Below are positions 11,098 to 24,505 of a stretch of 64,000 bases of DNA, in pieces. The stretch spans positions 110,961,110-111,025,109 of the forward strand of contig JAYESD010000001.1 of NCBI GenBank assembly GCA_036927565.1, in the 5' to 3' direction. The stretch is from Tuctoria greenei (lineage: Eukaryota > Streptophyta > Magnoliopsida > Poales > Poaceae). The first letter of the stretch is position 1. Every line of letters begins with the position of its first letter. A program made the translations under genes and the position numbers. The notes beneath the pieces were generated by a model. It did not search any database. It saw nothing but the letters and a program-made list of their open reading frames with translations, and was not told the origin of the DNA.

Positions 11098-12963
11098 CTA
11101 GTTCACTGTTCCTGCAAAGGGCGGACTAGTTCGGTCCCAAGCGGACTAGTCCGATTTTGCAATATATTTCCTGTTGAATTAAATCTAAATTGGTTTGAAT
11201 AAATTCCAAACATGTTCAAACTTATTAAAACTATTAGAACTAGTTAGTAAACATCATTAACAACTTATTAACTAGTTTTGCTTTGCACATGCATTAATCA
11301 TGCATATCATGATATATTGAGTAATATATGTGCTCCTATTGATTGTGATTCTTGTTTTGTATGTTTATTGTGCGGATTAGATGGATTTGCGCTAGAGAGT
11401 GCTGCAGAGGACCACCAACACCAAGAATTTGAAGTCTTTGATCCCAACCAAGCCCATGATCAAGGCATGTGTCCTTCAACATATTGATCCAGTTTTTACA
11501 ATAAATGTTTTGTTTATAAAACTGCATGCTTGTGTCAATCCTGATGGAAATTCCTATGATAGAAAGTTTACTAGCTTTGTTTATCCACCCTTGTCACCTG
11601 GAATTCATGGTAGAGAGTCAGGAAGGGCTTTTTACCTTTTTGCTTCGCTTAATTAATTGGGATGGGAGAACAACTATGCCATTCAATTATGCATTAATGA
11701 GATTATGGTTAATATGAACTGGTCAATATGGTATTGTAGTGGGTGATCTAAGAAAGTTTATTGGGTTGGATACTATGGTGGTTTGCTTGGGTTGGATGCT
11801 ATGGTGGTTTGCTTGCTTTAGATCTAAGGACCGACTCATGCATGAATAAGTCAGGACAAGAATGCCACCACGAGGCCAAGTATGGGTGTGGCGTAACTTA
11901 CTAACTAGGGTATTGCTAGTATTGCATGGATCATTTGGCGCATTGGGGAAGGTGAGTCAGATTGGGTTTGGATATGGTTGGCGGGACTCTATGGGATTCG
12001 AATGGCACGAGAGGGGGCCCTTGCTTGAAGATGTGCTCAGTTGGAAACATCGCCACGGGTGAAACATCAGTGGGTCCTTACATGCTAGTAGTCCCTTTGT
12101 AAATGCTATTTTGTGATCTCTTGGCCATATACCTATGTTAGTGTTTCGGCATAATGGAGGTTTCTTTTAGTCGCCGACGGGTGATGAAATCACAAACACG
12201 TGGGTAAAGTGGTACAAACTCTACAGAGTGATAAAAACTATCATGATAGTCGTGCACCCGGTTATGAGCATCTAGACAACTTCCATGATTAGAAGGAAAC
12301 TTGGGATTTGTGATTGTTATGGTTTGGTTAAGGTTGATAATATGGTTATGGTTGGTTATGGATTGAATTGTGGCATTGAATATGGTTAATGGTAATGTTA
12401 TGAATATAAAATATGGACATATGCTTTGATAATTATTGTGGGTTATGATTGGTTTACATCACATACTATAATATATTGCTTTTCAAATGTTTTAATGTAC
12501 TTTTCAGCACATAGCCATTATTATATTCGTCATTTGAATCAGCTACATGTCATACATTCCACACTTGCTGAGTACGACATGTACTCACCCTTGCAATTCT
12601 CCCACCAACAGTTGCAGGTCAGGATTAGGAGTATAATGCTGATATTGCATAGTTCTAGGTTGTGTCTGCCGTCAGCTTTTCCTATGGTGTTGATTGGTGT
12701 TGCGCTACCCTTTATGCCTATTTGCTTATCTGCTTAGGTTGCTCAGTTTAGTTATGTCTGCTGCATTAGTTCAAACTTGTCATTAATATTCATTAGAGCT
12801 TGTATTCGAGGATATTATGAATTTTGTAATAAAAGTGGTTAATTAATCTTGTTCTGTGGTAATTTTTTATATATCCTTTTGTGATTGAAATCGTGTATGT
12901 GTGTTGAACGTCCTGGGCACACATATGCATTTACTTGGTTCATTTTCAGAACCAGGTGTCACA
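11098..12963 (+). mobile_element. 5' LTR of Tekay-type chromovirus, first ~1 kb missing
   Basis: This aligns with 18790-20633 of the 3' LTR, from AGTTC(A/G)CTGTTCCTGC to the shared end GGTGTCACA. The first ~996 bp of the LTR are absent and the break coincides with the CACTA terminus at 11097. Either the CACTA element inserted into this LTR or a later deletion joined them. Confidence 0.75.
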
Positions 12964-12964
12964 A

Positions 12965-12980
12965 ATTGGTATCAAAGATA
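12965..12980 (+). promoter_or_regulatory. Primer binding site (initiator tRNA-Met type)
   Basis: TTGGTATCAAAGA directly follows the LTR end (TGTCACA at 12957-12963). It matches the TGGTATCAGAGC-type site complementary to plant initiator tRNA-Met, with one mismatch. This is the reverse-transcription priming site usual for Tekay elements. Confidence 0.7.
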
Positions 12981-13190
12981 CAGGTTGACCGTAGGATGCA
13001 ACCTATATAGAATGGATACTTTAGAGCACATATGAACACTCAGGAAGCGATGTGTTTTTGCTTGGTGTGATGTTTGCTTTGTTTTGCTACTTGTGTGCTT
13101 AGTAGAGGATTTTGGTATGCTTTAGCATTGCCATATCCATGTAGGCTACTATAGGTAGTTTCTTAGTTTCATATCCCTTGATGCATATAG

Positions 13191-16100
13191 ATGGGGGTGT
13201 TTTCTAAATTTTTATCTCTTAATTTTCTTCCAATGGTGAGGACTCGCAACCAGAGGGATGGCAATGATGAGGAGAAGAACAATGGAGTACCTCAAAACAA
13301 CAATGGACAAGGATCTGCCCAGGGAGCTATCAACCTTGAGAAACTCTTGGCAATGCAAAACCAGCTCACGCAGACCATGATACAGACTATGGGATAGCTG
13401 CAGGCTGGCAACAACAACAATCAGCCGCACATGTCTCCACCGCCACCCCGACCACCTCATAACCAATTGGGAGAGTTCATGAGGACCAGACCACCCACTT
13501 TTTCTCAAGCTGCTGACCCTATGGATGGTGATGATTGGCTCAAGTCTGTGGAGAAGAACCTTGCAATTGTCCAATGCAGTGACCGGGAGAAGGTGCTATT
13601 TGCATCTCATCAACTTGTTGGAGCTATTGTCGATTGGTGGGACTCACTATGCAATGCTCATGAGAATCAGGAGAGGATTACATGGGCTGAATTCAATGAG
13701 AGTTTCCATTCTCATTATGTGCCTGAGGGTGTTATGATCCTAAAGAGGCAAGAATTTGATAACTTGAGGCAAGGAAGAGCAAGCGTGGGTGAATATCTCA
13801 ATAAATTCACTCAACATTCAAGGTATGTGCCTGAAGATGTTAGGCGGGACAGCTGGAAACAATACTTGTTCATGAGGGGCTTGCACAATGATATCCAAGT
13901 ACAATTGCTGAATTGTGATTATGCCAGCTTCTAGAAGCTAGTGGACAAAGCAATTGTTGTGGAGAACAAAGTCCATGAGATGCAGCAAGACACTAAGAGG
14001 AGGGCGCCATATCAAGGACGGCAACAATAAAGTAATGTGAGCCCTCGCTTCGCGCCACCTAATGCGCCTTATTATAGCTCTTCTGCTCTAGTACAACGCC
14101 CAAGTTATGCACTGCGCCCAGTTCAGTTTGTGCATCAACGCCCTGCTATGCAAGCACCTAGGCCTCCAATGCCTTATGCACCTCGTGCCAACTTTCCTGG
14201 TGCAAATGATCAGAATCAAGTCCGTCCAAATAATTTTGGTGCAGCAAGGAAGTGCTATACATGTGGAGAAGCAGGACACTTTGCACATCAATTTCCTAAG
14301 CCAGGCCTTGGTCAAGGAAGTAATGATCCAAGACAGAACCCAAGACCCAATGGAGGACAGCCGCAAGGAAACCGTGGATAGCAGAACTTTGCAAGTGGCA
14401 ACATGAACCATGTCTCTGTGGAGGATGCTGAACAAGCGGATGACGTGGTAACCGGTATGTTTCTCGCAAACTCCAACCCGGCGACTATGTTATTTGATTT
14501 TGGAGCATCACATTCATTCATTGCATCAAAATATGTTGCCAAGTATAGTTTGCCTATCTCTCATATGAAGATTACTCTATTGGTTAAGTCTCGTGGAGGA
14601 GAGGTGAGGAAAAATATAGTATGTCCAAAAGTATGCCTAGGAATAAGGGGGGTAGACTTCTTTGCCAACCTCATTGTCTTGGATTCTCAAGGATTGGAAA
14701 TTATACATTGTATAGATTGGTTGAGGAAGCACAATGGGGTCATCGAATGTGCCACAAAGACGATGAAGTTGACCAACGAGGAAGGGATCACCATAGAATT
14801 TGAGGCATCTCAACATGCACCAAAGCAATTGGAGTTGAATCACGTGGACGGTGTCGCGATTGAGGAAATTCTAGTGGTGTGTGAATTTTTGGACGTGTTT
14901 ACGAATGAGTTGCCAGATATGCCACCTGATCGTGACATTGAGTTTGTTATTAAATTACTACCTGGAACAGCACCTATGGATAAGAGGCCATATAGGATGC
15001 CTCCTAAGGAGTTAGCAGAGCTCAAAAAGCAGATTCAAGAGCAACCAGAGAAGGGTTTTATTTGCCCAAGGTCTTCACCTTGAGGAGCCCCGGTGCTGTT
15101 TTTGGACAAGAAGGATGGATCTCAAAGGATGTGTGTGGATTACCGCGCTCTTAATGAGGTGACCATCAAGAACAAGTACACCTTGCCCCGCATAGAGGAT
15201 TTGTTCGATCACATGAAGGGTGCTTGTGTTTTCTCCATGATTTATTTGAGGTCGGGATACTTTCAAATGAATATTAGACCATCGGACATACCCAAGACAA
15301 CTTTTTGGATACGATATGGATCTTATGAGTACACCTTGATGTCCTTTGGATTGACAAACGCACCTGCCTATTTTATGTACCTCATGAATAAGGTATTTAT
15401 GGAGTACTTGGATAAGTTTGTGGTGTTGTTCACTGATGACATTATGATCTACTCGAAGGATGAGAAGGAGCATGAGGAACACTTGAGACTTACATTGCAG
15501 AAATTGAGGGAGCATTAATTGTACGCCAAGTTCAGCAAGTGCCAGTTTTGGTTGAAAGAGGTGTAATTTTTGGGTCATATCTTCTGAGGAGGAGGAGTAT
15601 TGGTTGACCCAGGAAAAGTGAGAGACATGTTGAAGTGGGAACCGCCCTAGAATGTAAAGGGTATAAGGAGCTTTCTTGGAATGGCTAGATATTACCGTAG
15701 TTTCATCAACGATTTGTCCAAGATAGCCAATCCCATGATGGAGTTGCTAATGAAGGGGAAAGTGTTTCAATGGACTCAACCTTGTCAAAAAAGTTTTGAG
15801 GAGTTGAAGAAAAGGTTAACAATAGCCCCAGTTTTGATACTGTCGGACGTGAGTAAGAGTTTTGATATTTATTGTGATGCATCGAGACAAGGACTTGGAT
15901 CTGTGCTTATGTAGGAAGGACAAGTGGTCGCCTATGCATCGAGGCAATTAAAGAGACATGAGCAGAATTATCCGACACATGATATGGAACTTGCATCCGT
16001 GGTACATGCATTGAAGATTTGGAAACATTATATTATTGTTCACAGGTGTGAGATTTACACGGATCACAATAGTCTCGGGTACATATTAACACAAACGGAC

Positions 16101-17798
16101 CTGAATTTGATGCAACAAAGATGGTTGGAGATGATCAAGGATTATGATGTGGGAATCAATTATCATCCAGGAAAGGCTAATGTCGTGACCGATGCTTTGA
16201 GTAGGAAAAGGGTAAGTCATCAGCTCACAGTTCGAGAGCTGCCATCCAAGTTATGTAAGGAGTTTGAAAGGTTGAATCTTGGATTTGTGAATGAGATGGG
16301 AATAATGGAGTTACTTCCGACCTTGGAGTAAGAAATTCTAGAGGGTCAAACAAAGGATGAGGAAATCCAAGAAATCAAGGAAAGGACCCGAGAGGGGAGA
16401 GAATTCAGATTTGATGAGGATGACCATGGTACCTTATGGCCTGGAAAAAGGATTGTTGTGCCCAATGATAAGCATATCCGAGAGACAATACTAAAGGAGG
16501 CACATGACTCACCATACTCGATTCACCCGGGCTGTCCAAAGATGTACAAAGACTTGAAGACATGTTACTAATTGGCCAGCATGAAAAGGGACATAGCTGA
16601 ATATGTAGCCTTGTGTGATGTGTGCCAACAAGTCAAGGCTGAACATCAAAGGCTAGCTGGATTATTGTAACCATTGAAGATTCCAGAATGGAAGTGAGAA
16701 GAAATCGGTATGGATTTTATAGTCGGTTTACCGCATACCCAGTCCGGTTATGACTCAATTTGGGTTATTGTGGATCTTATGACCAAGTCAGCTCACTTCA
16801 TCCCTGTCAAGACCAAGTATACTGCAATACAACTGGAAGACCTACATATGCAGCATATTGTGTGCCGACATGGAGTTCCAAAGAGGATAGTTTCGGATAG
16901 AGGTTCTTAATTTACCTCCAGGTTTTGGCAAAAATTGCATGAAGCTTTGGGAACAAGGTTGAATTTCAGCTCATCATATCACCCTAAAACGGATGGACAA
17001 GCTGAGAGGACCAATCAGATTTTAGAGGATATGTTAAGAGCTTGTGCCTTGAGGCATGGAAGAAGTTGGGACAAGAGCTTACCATATGCAGAATTCTCAT
17101 ATAACAATAGTTACCGAGCAAGCTTGAAGATGTCACCATATGAAGCACTATATGGAAGAAAGTGTAGGACACCTTTGTTTTGGAATGAGACAGGAAAAAA
17201 GAAAGTATTGGGATTAGATATGTTGCAAGAAGGTGAGAAACAAGTCCAGATTATTCGTGAAAACTTGAGGATTGCTCAATCAAGGCAAAAAGGCTATGCG
17301 GACAATAGGAGAAATAAACTAGCCTTTGAAGTGGGAGATTTTGTCTACCTCAAGGTGTCATCAATGAGAGATCATAAGAGGTTTAACATAAGAGGCAAGC
17401 TAGCACCTCGATACATTGGGCCATTCAAGATTTTGGACAAAAGTGGAGAAGTATCATATAAGTTGGAGATGCCAGCTCACTTATTGGATGTTAATGATGT
17501 ATTTCATGTTTCCCAGCTCAAAAACAGTTTAAGAGTGAAGGAAGAACAAGTGCCAATGGAAGGATTGGAACTAGAGGCAGATTTGACTTATGCCGAGCAA
17601 CCGGTAAAAATCGTGGAAACCAAGGAGATGGTCACAAGGAACAAGACTATTAGATGGTGTAAAGTGCAATGGAAGCATCGTACAGAATCAGAAGCAACTT
17701 GGGAGCTGGAAGATGATCTCAAGAAGGATTTTCCCTATCTCTTCTCTTCTGCGTCGAATCTCAAGGGCGAGATTCATTTTAAGGCGGTAGGTTTGTAA
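13191..17798 (+). pseudogene. Tekay chromovirus gag-pol, one frame with many stops
   Basis: A single frame of about 1,500 codons carries the whole polyprotein. Gag core lies at 13431-13934, with WAEFNESFHSHYVP and EFDNLRQGRASVGEY. A zinc knuckle near 14250-14295 reads CYTCGEAGHFAHQF, its last Cys replaced by Phe. Protease near 14491-14520 has DFGASHSF, where the catalytic motif is normally D-S/T-G. Reverse transcriptase (15093-15590) has FTDD at 15429-15440. RNase H lies at about 15850-16230 and the integrase zinc region near 16500-16640, with core MDFIVGLP and VSDRGS up to about 17010. A C-terminal chromodomain (about 17590-17745) has TRNKTIRWCKVQW and EATWELEDDL. About 15 in-frame stops interrupt it, many at Gln or Trp positions. 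The ATG is at 13191 or 13233. The element is inactive. Confidence 0.9.
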
Positions 17799-20633
17799 CA
17801 CCGCCATTTTAATCCATCATGCACTACATACATTCTTAAACATGTTTAATATTAATCCACATAAAAAGGAACAATATTAAAATGAATTAGAAGCAAAACC
17901 ACACTTAAAAGTTCTGAGAAGTGTGGACTAGTCCAATTTTGGTGCGGCCTAGTCTGATTTCTCTCTGACCACCATCAGATAGGATCGTATTCATGCCGAC
18001 TATTCCGGTTTTTCCCTCTATACACTTTCGGACATGTCCGGTCTATTGTGGAATAGTCCGGTGTCCCAATTCCTTGGAAATTTTTCTAAGTCCCTGTACT
18101 TGTCTGGTAATCTAGCGGACATGTCCGTTTTTCCTCTGACTATTATCGGACTGGTCCGGTATTGGCTAGACCTATCTGTTTTTCTTCTGACCAAGTTCGG
18201 ACTTGTCCGATATAGTCTAGACTTATCCGTTTTCACCTCTGTCAACCATTAGACTAGTCCGGCCATTTTCAGACTTGTCCAGTAAATCGCGATTCCGAGT
18301 TGATCTTTTATTCCACAACTTGTTTTTGGGTTCTACCTTAAGTGGGCCCAAGGATGTAGTGTCTAACTCTTTTTGTAGCCAATGTGGGACCTCACACCGG
18401 CCTCCACCCTCCCCAAACTTGAATTCCATCAAACCCTAGCCTCCATCGTTATATAAACAACCCCACCCCTCCACCCTACATCCTTTTGCCTCAATTGAAG
18501 ACCACCAGACCCTAGTTCATAGGTAGCTGCCACCAAGGAGGGAGAAGGAGATCCCTAGCAAGAAGAAGAAGAGGTGGAAATGAAAGAGGAGCAAGATCTC
18601 CATCAAGTTTTCGTTCTTCATCAACAATCCACCATAATGTTCTTCATCAACCCTAGATTGTCAAAATCCAAGTGTTGCCTCCAAAACACATGATCCATTC
18701 GAGTTCTAAACACCTGGTACACCTTTTATTTCCCTTTTCTCACGTGAATTCAACCCCATTTCTCCAAATTCACGTCGATCTAGAAAACCATAGTTCGCTG
18801 TTCCTGCGAAGGGCAGACTAGTCCGGTCCCAAGCGGACTAGTCCGATTTTGTGATATATTTCCTATCGAATTAAATCTAAATTGGTTAGAATCAAGTCAA
18901 AACCTATTCAAACTTGTTAAAAACTATTAGAACTAGTTAGTAAACATCATTAACAACTCATTAACTAGTTTTGCTTTGCATTTGCATTAATCATGCATAT
19001 CATGACAAATTGAGTAATATATGTGCAATTATTGATCGTGATTCTTGTCTTGTATGTTTATTGTGCGGATTAGACAGATTTGCGGTAGAGAGTGCTGCAG
19101 AGGATCTCCAGCACCAAGAATTTGATGTCTTTGAACCCAACCAAGCCCAATAGCAAGGCAAGTGTCCTTGAACATATTGAATCAGTTTTCACAATAAATG
19201 TTTTGTTTGTAAAACTTCATGCTTGTGTCAATTCTGATGGGAAATCCTATGATAGGAAGTTTACTAGCTTTGTTTAACCACCCTTGTCACCTGGAATTCA
19301 TGTAGAGACTCGGGAAGGGCTTTTTACCTTTTTTATTTGCTTAATTAATTGGTATAGGAGAACTACTATTCCATTCAATTATGCATTAATGAGGTTATGG
19401 TTAATTTGAACTGGTCAACATGGTATGGTAATGGGTGATCCAAGAAAGTATGGTATGTCGATTGGGATGGATGCTATGATGGTTTTCTTGCTTTAGATCT
19501 AAGGACCGGTTCATGCGACTCAGGACAACAGTGCCACCACGAGGCCAATTATGGGTGCGGCGTAGCTGATTAATTAGGGTATTGCTAGTATTGCATGGAT
19601 CATTTGACACACCCGGGAAGGTGAGTCGGATTGGGTTTGGATATGGTTGGCCGGACTCCCTAGGATCTGAATGGCACAAGAGGGGGCCCTTGGTTGAAGA
19701 TGTGCTCAGTTGGAGACACTGCCACTGGTGAAACCTCAGTGGGTCCGTACATGCTAGTAGTCCCTTTGTCAAGGCTATTTTATGATCTCTTGGCCATATA
19801 TCTATGGTAGTGTTTCGGAATAATGGAGATTTCCTTTAGTCGCCGACGGGTGATGAAATCATAAACACATTGGTAAAATGGTACAAACTGTGGAAAATGA
19901 TTAAAACTATCATGATAGTCATGCTCCCAGTAATGAGCATCTGGACAACTTCCATGATTAGAAGGAAACTTTGGATTTGGGATGATTATGGTTTGGTTAA
20001 GGTTGATAATATGGTTATGGCTGGTTATGGATTGAATTATGGCATTGAATATGGTTAATGGTAATGGTGATGGATATGGAATATGGACTTATGCTATGAT
20101 AATTATTGTGGGTTATGATGGGTTTACTTCACATATTATAATATATTGCTTTTCAAAACTTTTAATGTATTTTTCAGCACTTAGTCGTTATTGTATTCAT
20201 CATTTGAATCAGCTACATGTCATACTTTCCACATTTGCTGAGTACGACATGTACTCACCATTGTAATTCCCCCACCAACAGTTGTAGGTCTGGATTGGGA
20301 GTATAACAGTGATAATGCGGAGTTCTAGGCCGTGTCTACCGTGAGCTTTGCCTGTGGTGTTGATTTGTGTTGTGCTATCCTTTATGCATATTTGCTTAGC
20401 TGCTTAGGTTTCTCAGTTTAGTTATTTCCGCTGCATTAGTTTGAACTTATCATTAATATTCATTAGAGATTGTATTCGAGGATATTATGAATTTTTTAAT
20501 AAAAGTTGTTAATTAATCTTGTTCTGTGGTAATTTTCTTTACATCCTTTTATGATTGCACTGGCGTATGTGTGTTGAATGTCCTGGGCACACATATGAGT
20601 TCACTTGGTTCATTTTCGGAACCGGGTGTCACA
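17794..20633 (+). mobile_element. 3' LTR of the Tekay chromovirus, ~2.84 kb, complete
   Basis: It begins TGTAACACCGCC just after a purine-rich stretch (AAGGCGGTAGG) and ends GGTGTCACA, so it has TG...CA ends. It contains repeated CGGAC-WW-GTCCG palindromes (18.0-18.3 kb) and a TATATAAA box near 18449. Comparison with the truncated 5' LTR shows scattered substitutions and small indels, so the insertion is not recent. The element lies inside, or abuts, Tat-type pol sequence that starts at 20634. Confidence 0.85.
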
Positions 20634-22029
20634 GCTCACTTCTTCTATTTGGTGTTGAAGATGCCGACACCTTCGGGCATTCTTCGGATCCGCGGAGATC
20701 GCACTGTGGAAGTCACTGCTCTGGAAGAACTCCACGCGCTTGCTACAGCGCAAGAGGGAACATCCAGCAAGGAGCTAGCAGCTCAACCTCCGAGCATTCG
20801 TCATCGAGGCTCAACCTCTGCACCACGTATGCAGCCAAGTGGCGACACCGACGTTCCCATCAAAGTCGTCTAAATTGGTTCTGATGCTGTCCAGACTACC
20901 CATATATCGGGAGGTCTGGACAACAAATAGGAACTCGTGCTCATCACTTTCGTCTGGACGAATGTTGACGTGTTTGCTTGGAAACCATCACAAATTCCTG
21001 TGATGCCTAGGGAGGTGAATGAGCACAGCCTGAAGATTTATCTCGACGCAAGACCAATACACTAGAAGCCCTGAAAGCAATCAGTCGAGCGACAAAACTT
21101 CATCCGACAAGAAATCAAAAAGCTGCTCGAAGCTGGTTTCATCCGGGAGGTTCATCCTCCAATATGGTTGGTAAACCCAGTAGTTGTACCCAAGGCCTGC
21201 GGGAAGCTTCAAAAGTGTATCGACTACATCACCTTGAATAAGGCATATCCAGAAGATCCATTTCCAGTACCTAGAATAGATCACATAGTGGACTCCATCT
21301 CCGGGTGCGAGCTATTGTGTTTCCTAGATGTGTATTCTAGTTACCGTCAGATCCAAATGTCTAGTGAAGATGAAGAGCACACTGCCTTCATAACAGTAGA
21401 TGAATTGTATTATTATACTGCCATGCCTTCCGATCTAAAAAATGCTACTTTAACTTTTGTGCAAGCTATGCACAAAACATTTGGAGAGCTCATCAGTGAC
21501 TTGGTGGAGGTCCACATTGATGACATCGTCGTGAAGGTGAAGAACAAGGAGTCACTCCTTCATATCCTACAAGCCGTTTTCGGCAAGCTGCACGTGACAC
21601 GCACCAAGCTGAACCTGGACAAATGTGTCTTCGGGGTTAGCTCAGGGAAGCTCCTCAGATTCTTGGTGACTAACTGAGGAATTAAGGCAAACCCAGTGAA
21701 GATCAAGGCTATTGAAGACATGCGGCCCCCAGCCTGGATCAAGGATGTCCAGAATCTAACTGGATGTCTAGCTGCGCACAGCCGGTTCATCTCAAGACTG
21801 GCGGAGCAGGCCCTTCCCTTCTTCAAGCTCTTGAGGAACTCCGGGCCATTCCATTAGTCCAAAGAAGCAGAAAAGGCGTTATAAGAACTCAAGCAGCTCC
21901 TCACCACACTACCAATCTTAGTAGCTTCGAACCCTGGTGAGCCTATACTGGTTTGCATTTCTGCAACTATGGAGGTTGTCAGCATGGTCCTGGTCGCGGG
22001 AAGACCGGAGCTATCCCCAGTTCAGGAGC

Positions 22030-22290
22030 CCAGACCCCTTCGGGTGGGTTCAGAGATACCAAAAGGTGAGTCTGGGTCCCAGCTCCAAGCACGGATCTTC
22101 AAGGTGAAATGCTAGAGGATCAACCTCTCTCATCCAAGGGAGTTCACATCGCTCATCAAGAAGTTCCAGATCCCTCTGGGAGGGTTCGGGTTGCACAAGA
22201 AGAAGTTTGGGACCCCTCCGGGAGGGTCCGGGTCAATGAAGAAGAAGATCCGGGCCCCTCCAGGAGGGTCCAAACCATATAATGCCCAAT
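22030..22290. repeat. GACCCCTCCGGGAGGGTCC minisatellite inside Tat pol
   Basis: Four or more diverged copies of a segment built on GACCCCTCCGGGAGGGTCCG, separated by GAAGAAG-containing spacers, interrupt the region between RT and RNase H. A fifth copy lies downstream at about 24575-24600. The core is a near-perfect palindrome. It breaks the pol frame, so it is probably a later insertion or amplification. Confidence 0.6.
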
Positions 22291-22710
22291 GTACTTCATC
22301 AGTGAAGTACTTCATGATGCCAAGACACGGTACATTGAGGTGCATAAGACGCTTAACGCAGTTCTTATCGCCTCAAGGAAGCTTCGTTATTATTTCCAAG
22401 CTCACAAGATATCAATGGTAACCTCCTATCCACTGCGTGCCATACCTCAAAATCCCAACTCTACTAGGAACATCACCATGTGGGCAGCGGAGCTGGCAGA
22501 ATTCGATCTTGAATTTCTACCATGAACACCTATCAAGAGTCAAGCCTTGGCTGATTTCATGGCGGAATGGACACCTTCTCCATCAAATCCTTGGGGCCCC
22601 AGCAGGAACCCAAGGTGTCGGTCTTCACCAAGCCTCAATGGACTCTCTACTTCGACGGCTCCATGCAGAAGCAGGGGGCCAGAGCTAGAATACTCCTTCT
22701 CGTTCCGACT

Positions 22711-22770
22711 AGGGAGAAGGTCAAATACATGGTGCACCTTGGGGAGAAGGTCAAATACATGGTGCACCTT
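22711..22770 (+). repeat. 30-bp tandem duplication within RNase H
   Basis: GGAGAAGGTCAAATACATGG and the following GTGCACCTTG occur twice in direct succession, giving an in-frame duplicated EKVKYMVHLG. The length is a multiple of three, so the frame is kept. Confidence 0.8.
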
Positions 22771-24505
22771 GACTTCCGGGCGACCAACAACATGGCAGAA
22801 TATGAAGCTCTCATTTATGGGCTCAATGTGGCACTGTCAAATGGTATCAAGATGTTGCTAGTGAAGGGTGACCCAAAACTCATCATCAAGCAAGTCAAAG
22901 GTTAATGTAGCTGCAACAACCCTCAACTCGCAGCTTATCACCTTGAAGTCCAGAAGCTCCAGAAAGACTTCCACATCCTAGACCTCTGCCATGTCCAGCG
23001 TCTTAACAACGTTGAGCTTACAAACTCTCGATGAAGGCTTCAAACGGAGCTCCGGCTCCAAGCTGAGTTTTTGTCTGGAGATTGTCAAGACCAACCACTT
23101 AGCCCACTGAACTAAGCGAAAGGGGCGAGACCGACACCTTGAAGTTGGCAGTCCCGATGGCCCTATTACCGTGGCGTCCACCATGGGTCGTAGGTGTTGC
23201 AGGAAGCTCCGAGCAACCCAACACACAAGGTTCAGAAGCTCAAGTTAGCTCTGATGCATGGATCTCGGAGATCCAGAGCTACTTGAAAGATAATATCCTT
23301 CCTGAAGACGGTGCGTCCGCATACGGGATCGTCGGTTTTGCTAAAAGATACACATTTGTAGAAGGGGATATCTACTGGCGCAGTGCCAACGGTGTCCTAA
23401 TGCGATGCATCACAATGGAAGAAGGCCGCGAGCTCCTCGCGGAGATCAATGTAGGGGAGTGTGGGAACCACGCGTCTTCCCGCACGCTGGTCGGTAAAGC
23501 CTTTCGTCATGTTTTCTATTGGCCTACAACACTCCAAGTTGTAGTCGAGTTTGTGAGAAAGTGTGAAGCATGCCAGTTTCACACGAAACAAATTCACACT
23601 TCGGCTCATTCACTGCAAATGATACCTTCTACATGGCCATTCGCTGTGTGGGGTATGGACACTTGGGGACCATTCCCAAAAGCCATCGGAGGTTACAAGT
23701 TCCTGTACGTCGTCATCGACAAGTTCACCAAGTGGCCGGAAGCAAATCAAGTTGTGACTATCAACAATTAGTTTGCTAACAAGTTCTTGAAGTCCATAGT
23801 CTGCCAATTTGGTGTTCCAAACAGAGTCATAACTGACAACGGAGCCCATGTCACAAGTGCAACATTCCAAGAATATTGTGAGGACCTCGACATACAAGCC
23901 AGCTACGCATCAGTAGCTCACCCGCCAAGTAATGGCCAAGCCAAGAGTGCAAATGCAGAAATATTGAAAGGACTCAAGACGCGCACTTGTGAGCACCTGA
24001 AGAAACATTGAGCCAACTGGATTGAGGAGCTTACGTTCGCACTGTGGGCGAGCAGGACAACACCTAGCCGGTCTACTGGAGAGACCCCCTTCTTACTAGT
24101 GTAAGCAGCTGAAGCAGTCCTTCCTCCGGAGATCACCATGGGGTTGCTCTTGGTCCGAACCTTCGACAAAAACACACAGGACCAGCTCCGGCGTGAAGAC
24201 CTTGACCTCGTCGACGAGGGAAGTGCCAAGCAGTTGTTAGGAATGCGCATTGTCGCCAGGCGCTCCGGCACTATCATCAAAGGCATGTGCGCGACCGACA
24301 GCTCGAGGAAGGTGATATAGTCCTACGAAGAATACTAACTCATGAAGGGATGAACAAACATTCCCCCATCTAGGAAGGTCCCTTCCGTGTGATCAAAGTT
24401 TCCTATCCCGAATTCATTCGCTTGGCAACTAAGGATGGGACCCCGCTTCCTAATCCTTGGAACATTGAGCACCTTTGTAAGTTTAAGGCTTATTTTCACG
24501 GAGGT

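Larger units (their letters stand above)
20634..24505 (+). pseudogene. Tat-type gypsy polyprotein (pol), decayed 3' part
   Basis: Sequence starts abruptly after the Tekay LTR in the protease-to-RT linker. Reverse transcriptase (21080-21690) has CIDYITLNKAYPEDPFPVPRID and HIDDIVVK (the Y/F-x-DD box as HIDD). RNase H (22567-22905) begins YFDGS and has NNMAEYEALIYGL. Integrase has an HHCC region (about 23455-23590, ending CEACQ), then GMDTWGPFPKAIGGYKF, ITDNGAH and NGQAKSANAEIL, the last motif normally including VER. The tail PNPWNIEHLCKFK ends near 24505. PEDPFPVPRID and this C-terminus fit the Tat lineage (RIRE2-like). The frame is mostly continuous but has many stops, a repeat-rich insertion at 22.03-22.29 kb and a frame change around it. 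Inactive. Confidence 0.85.
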
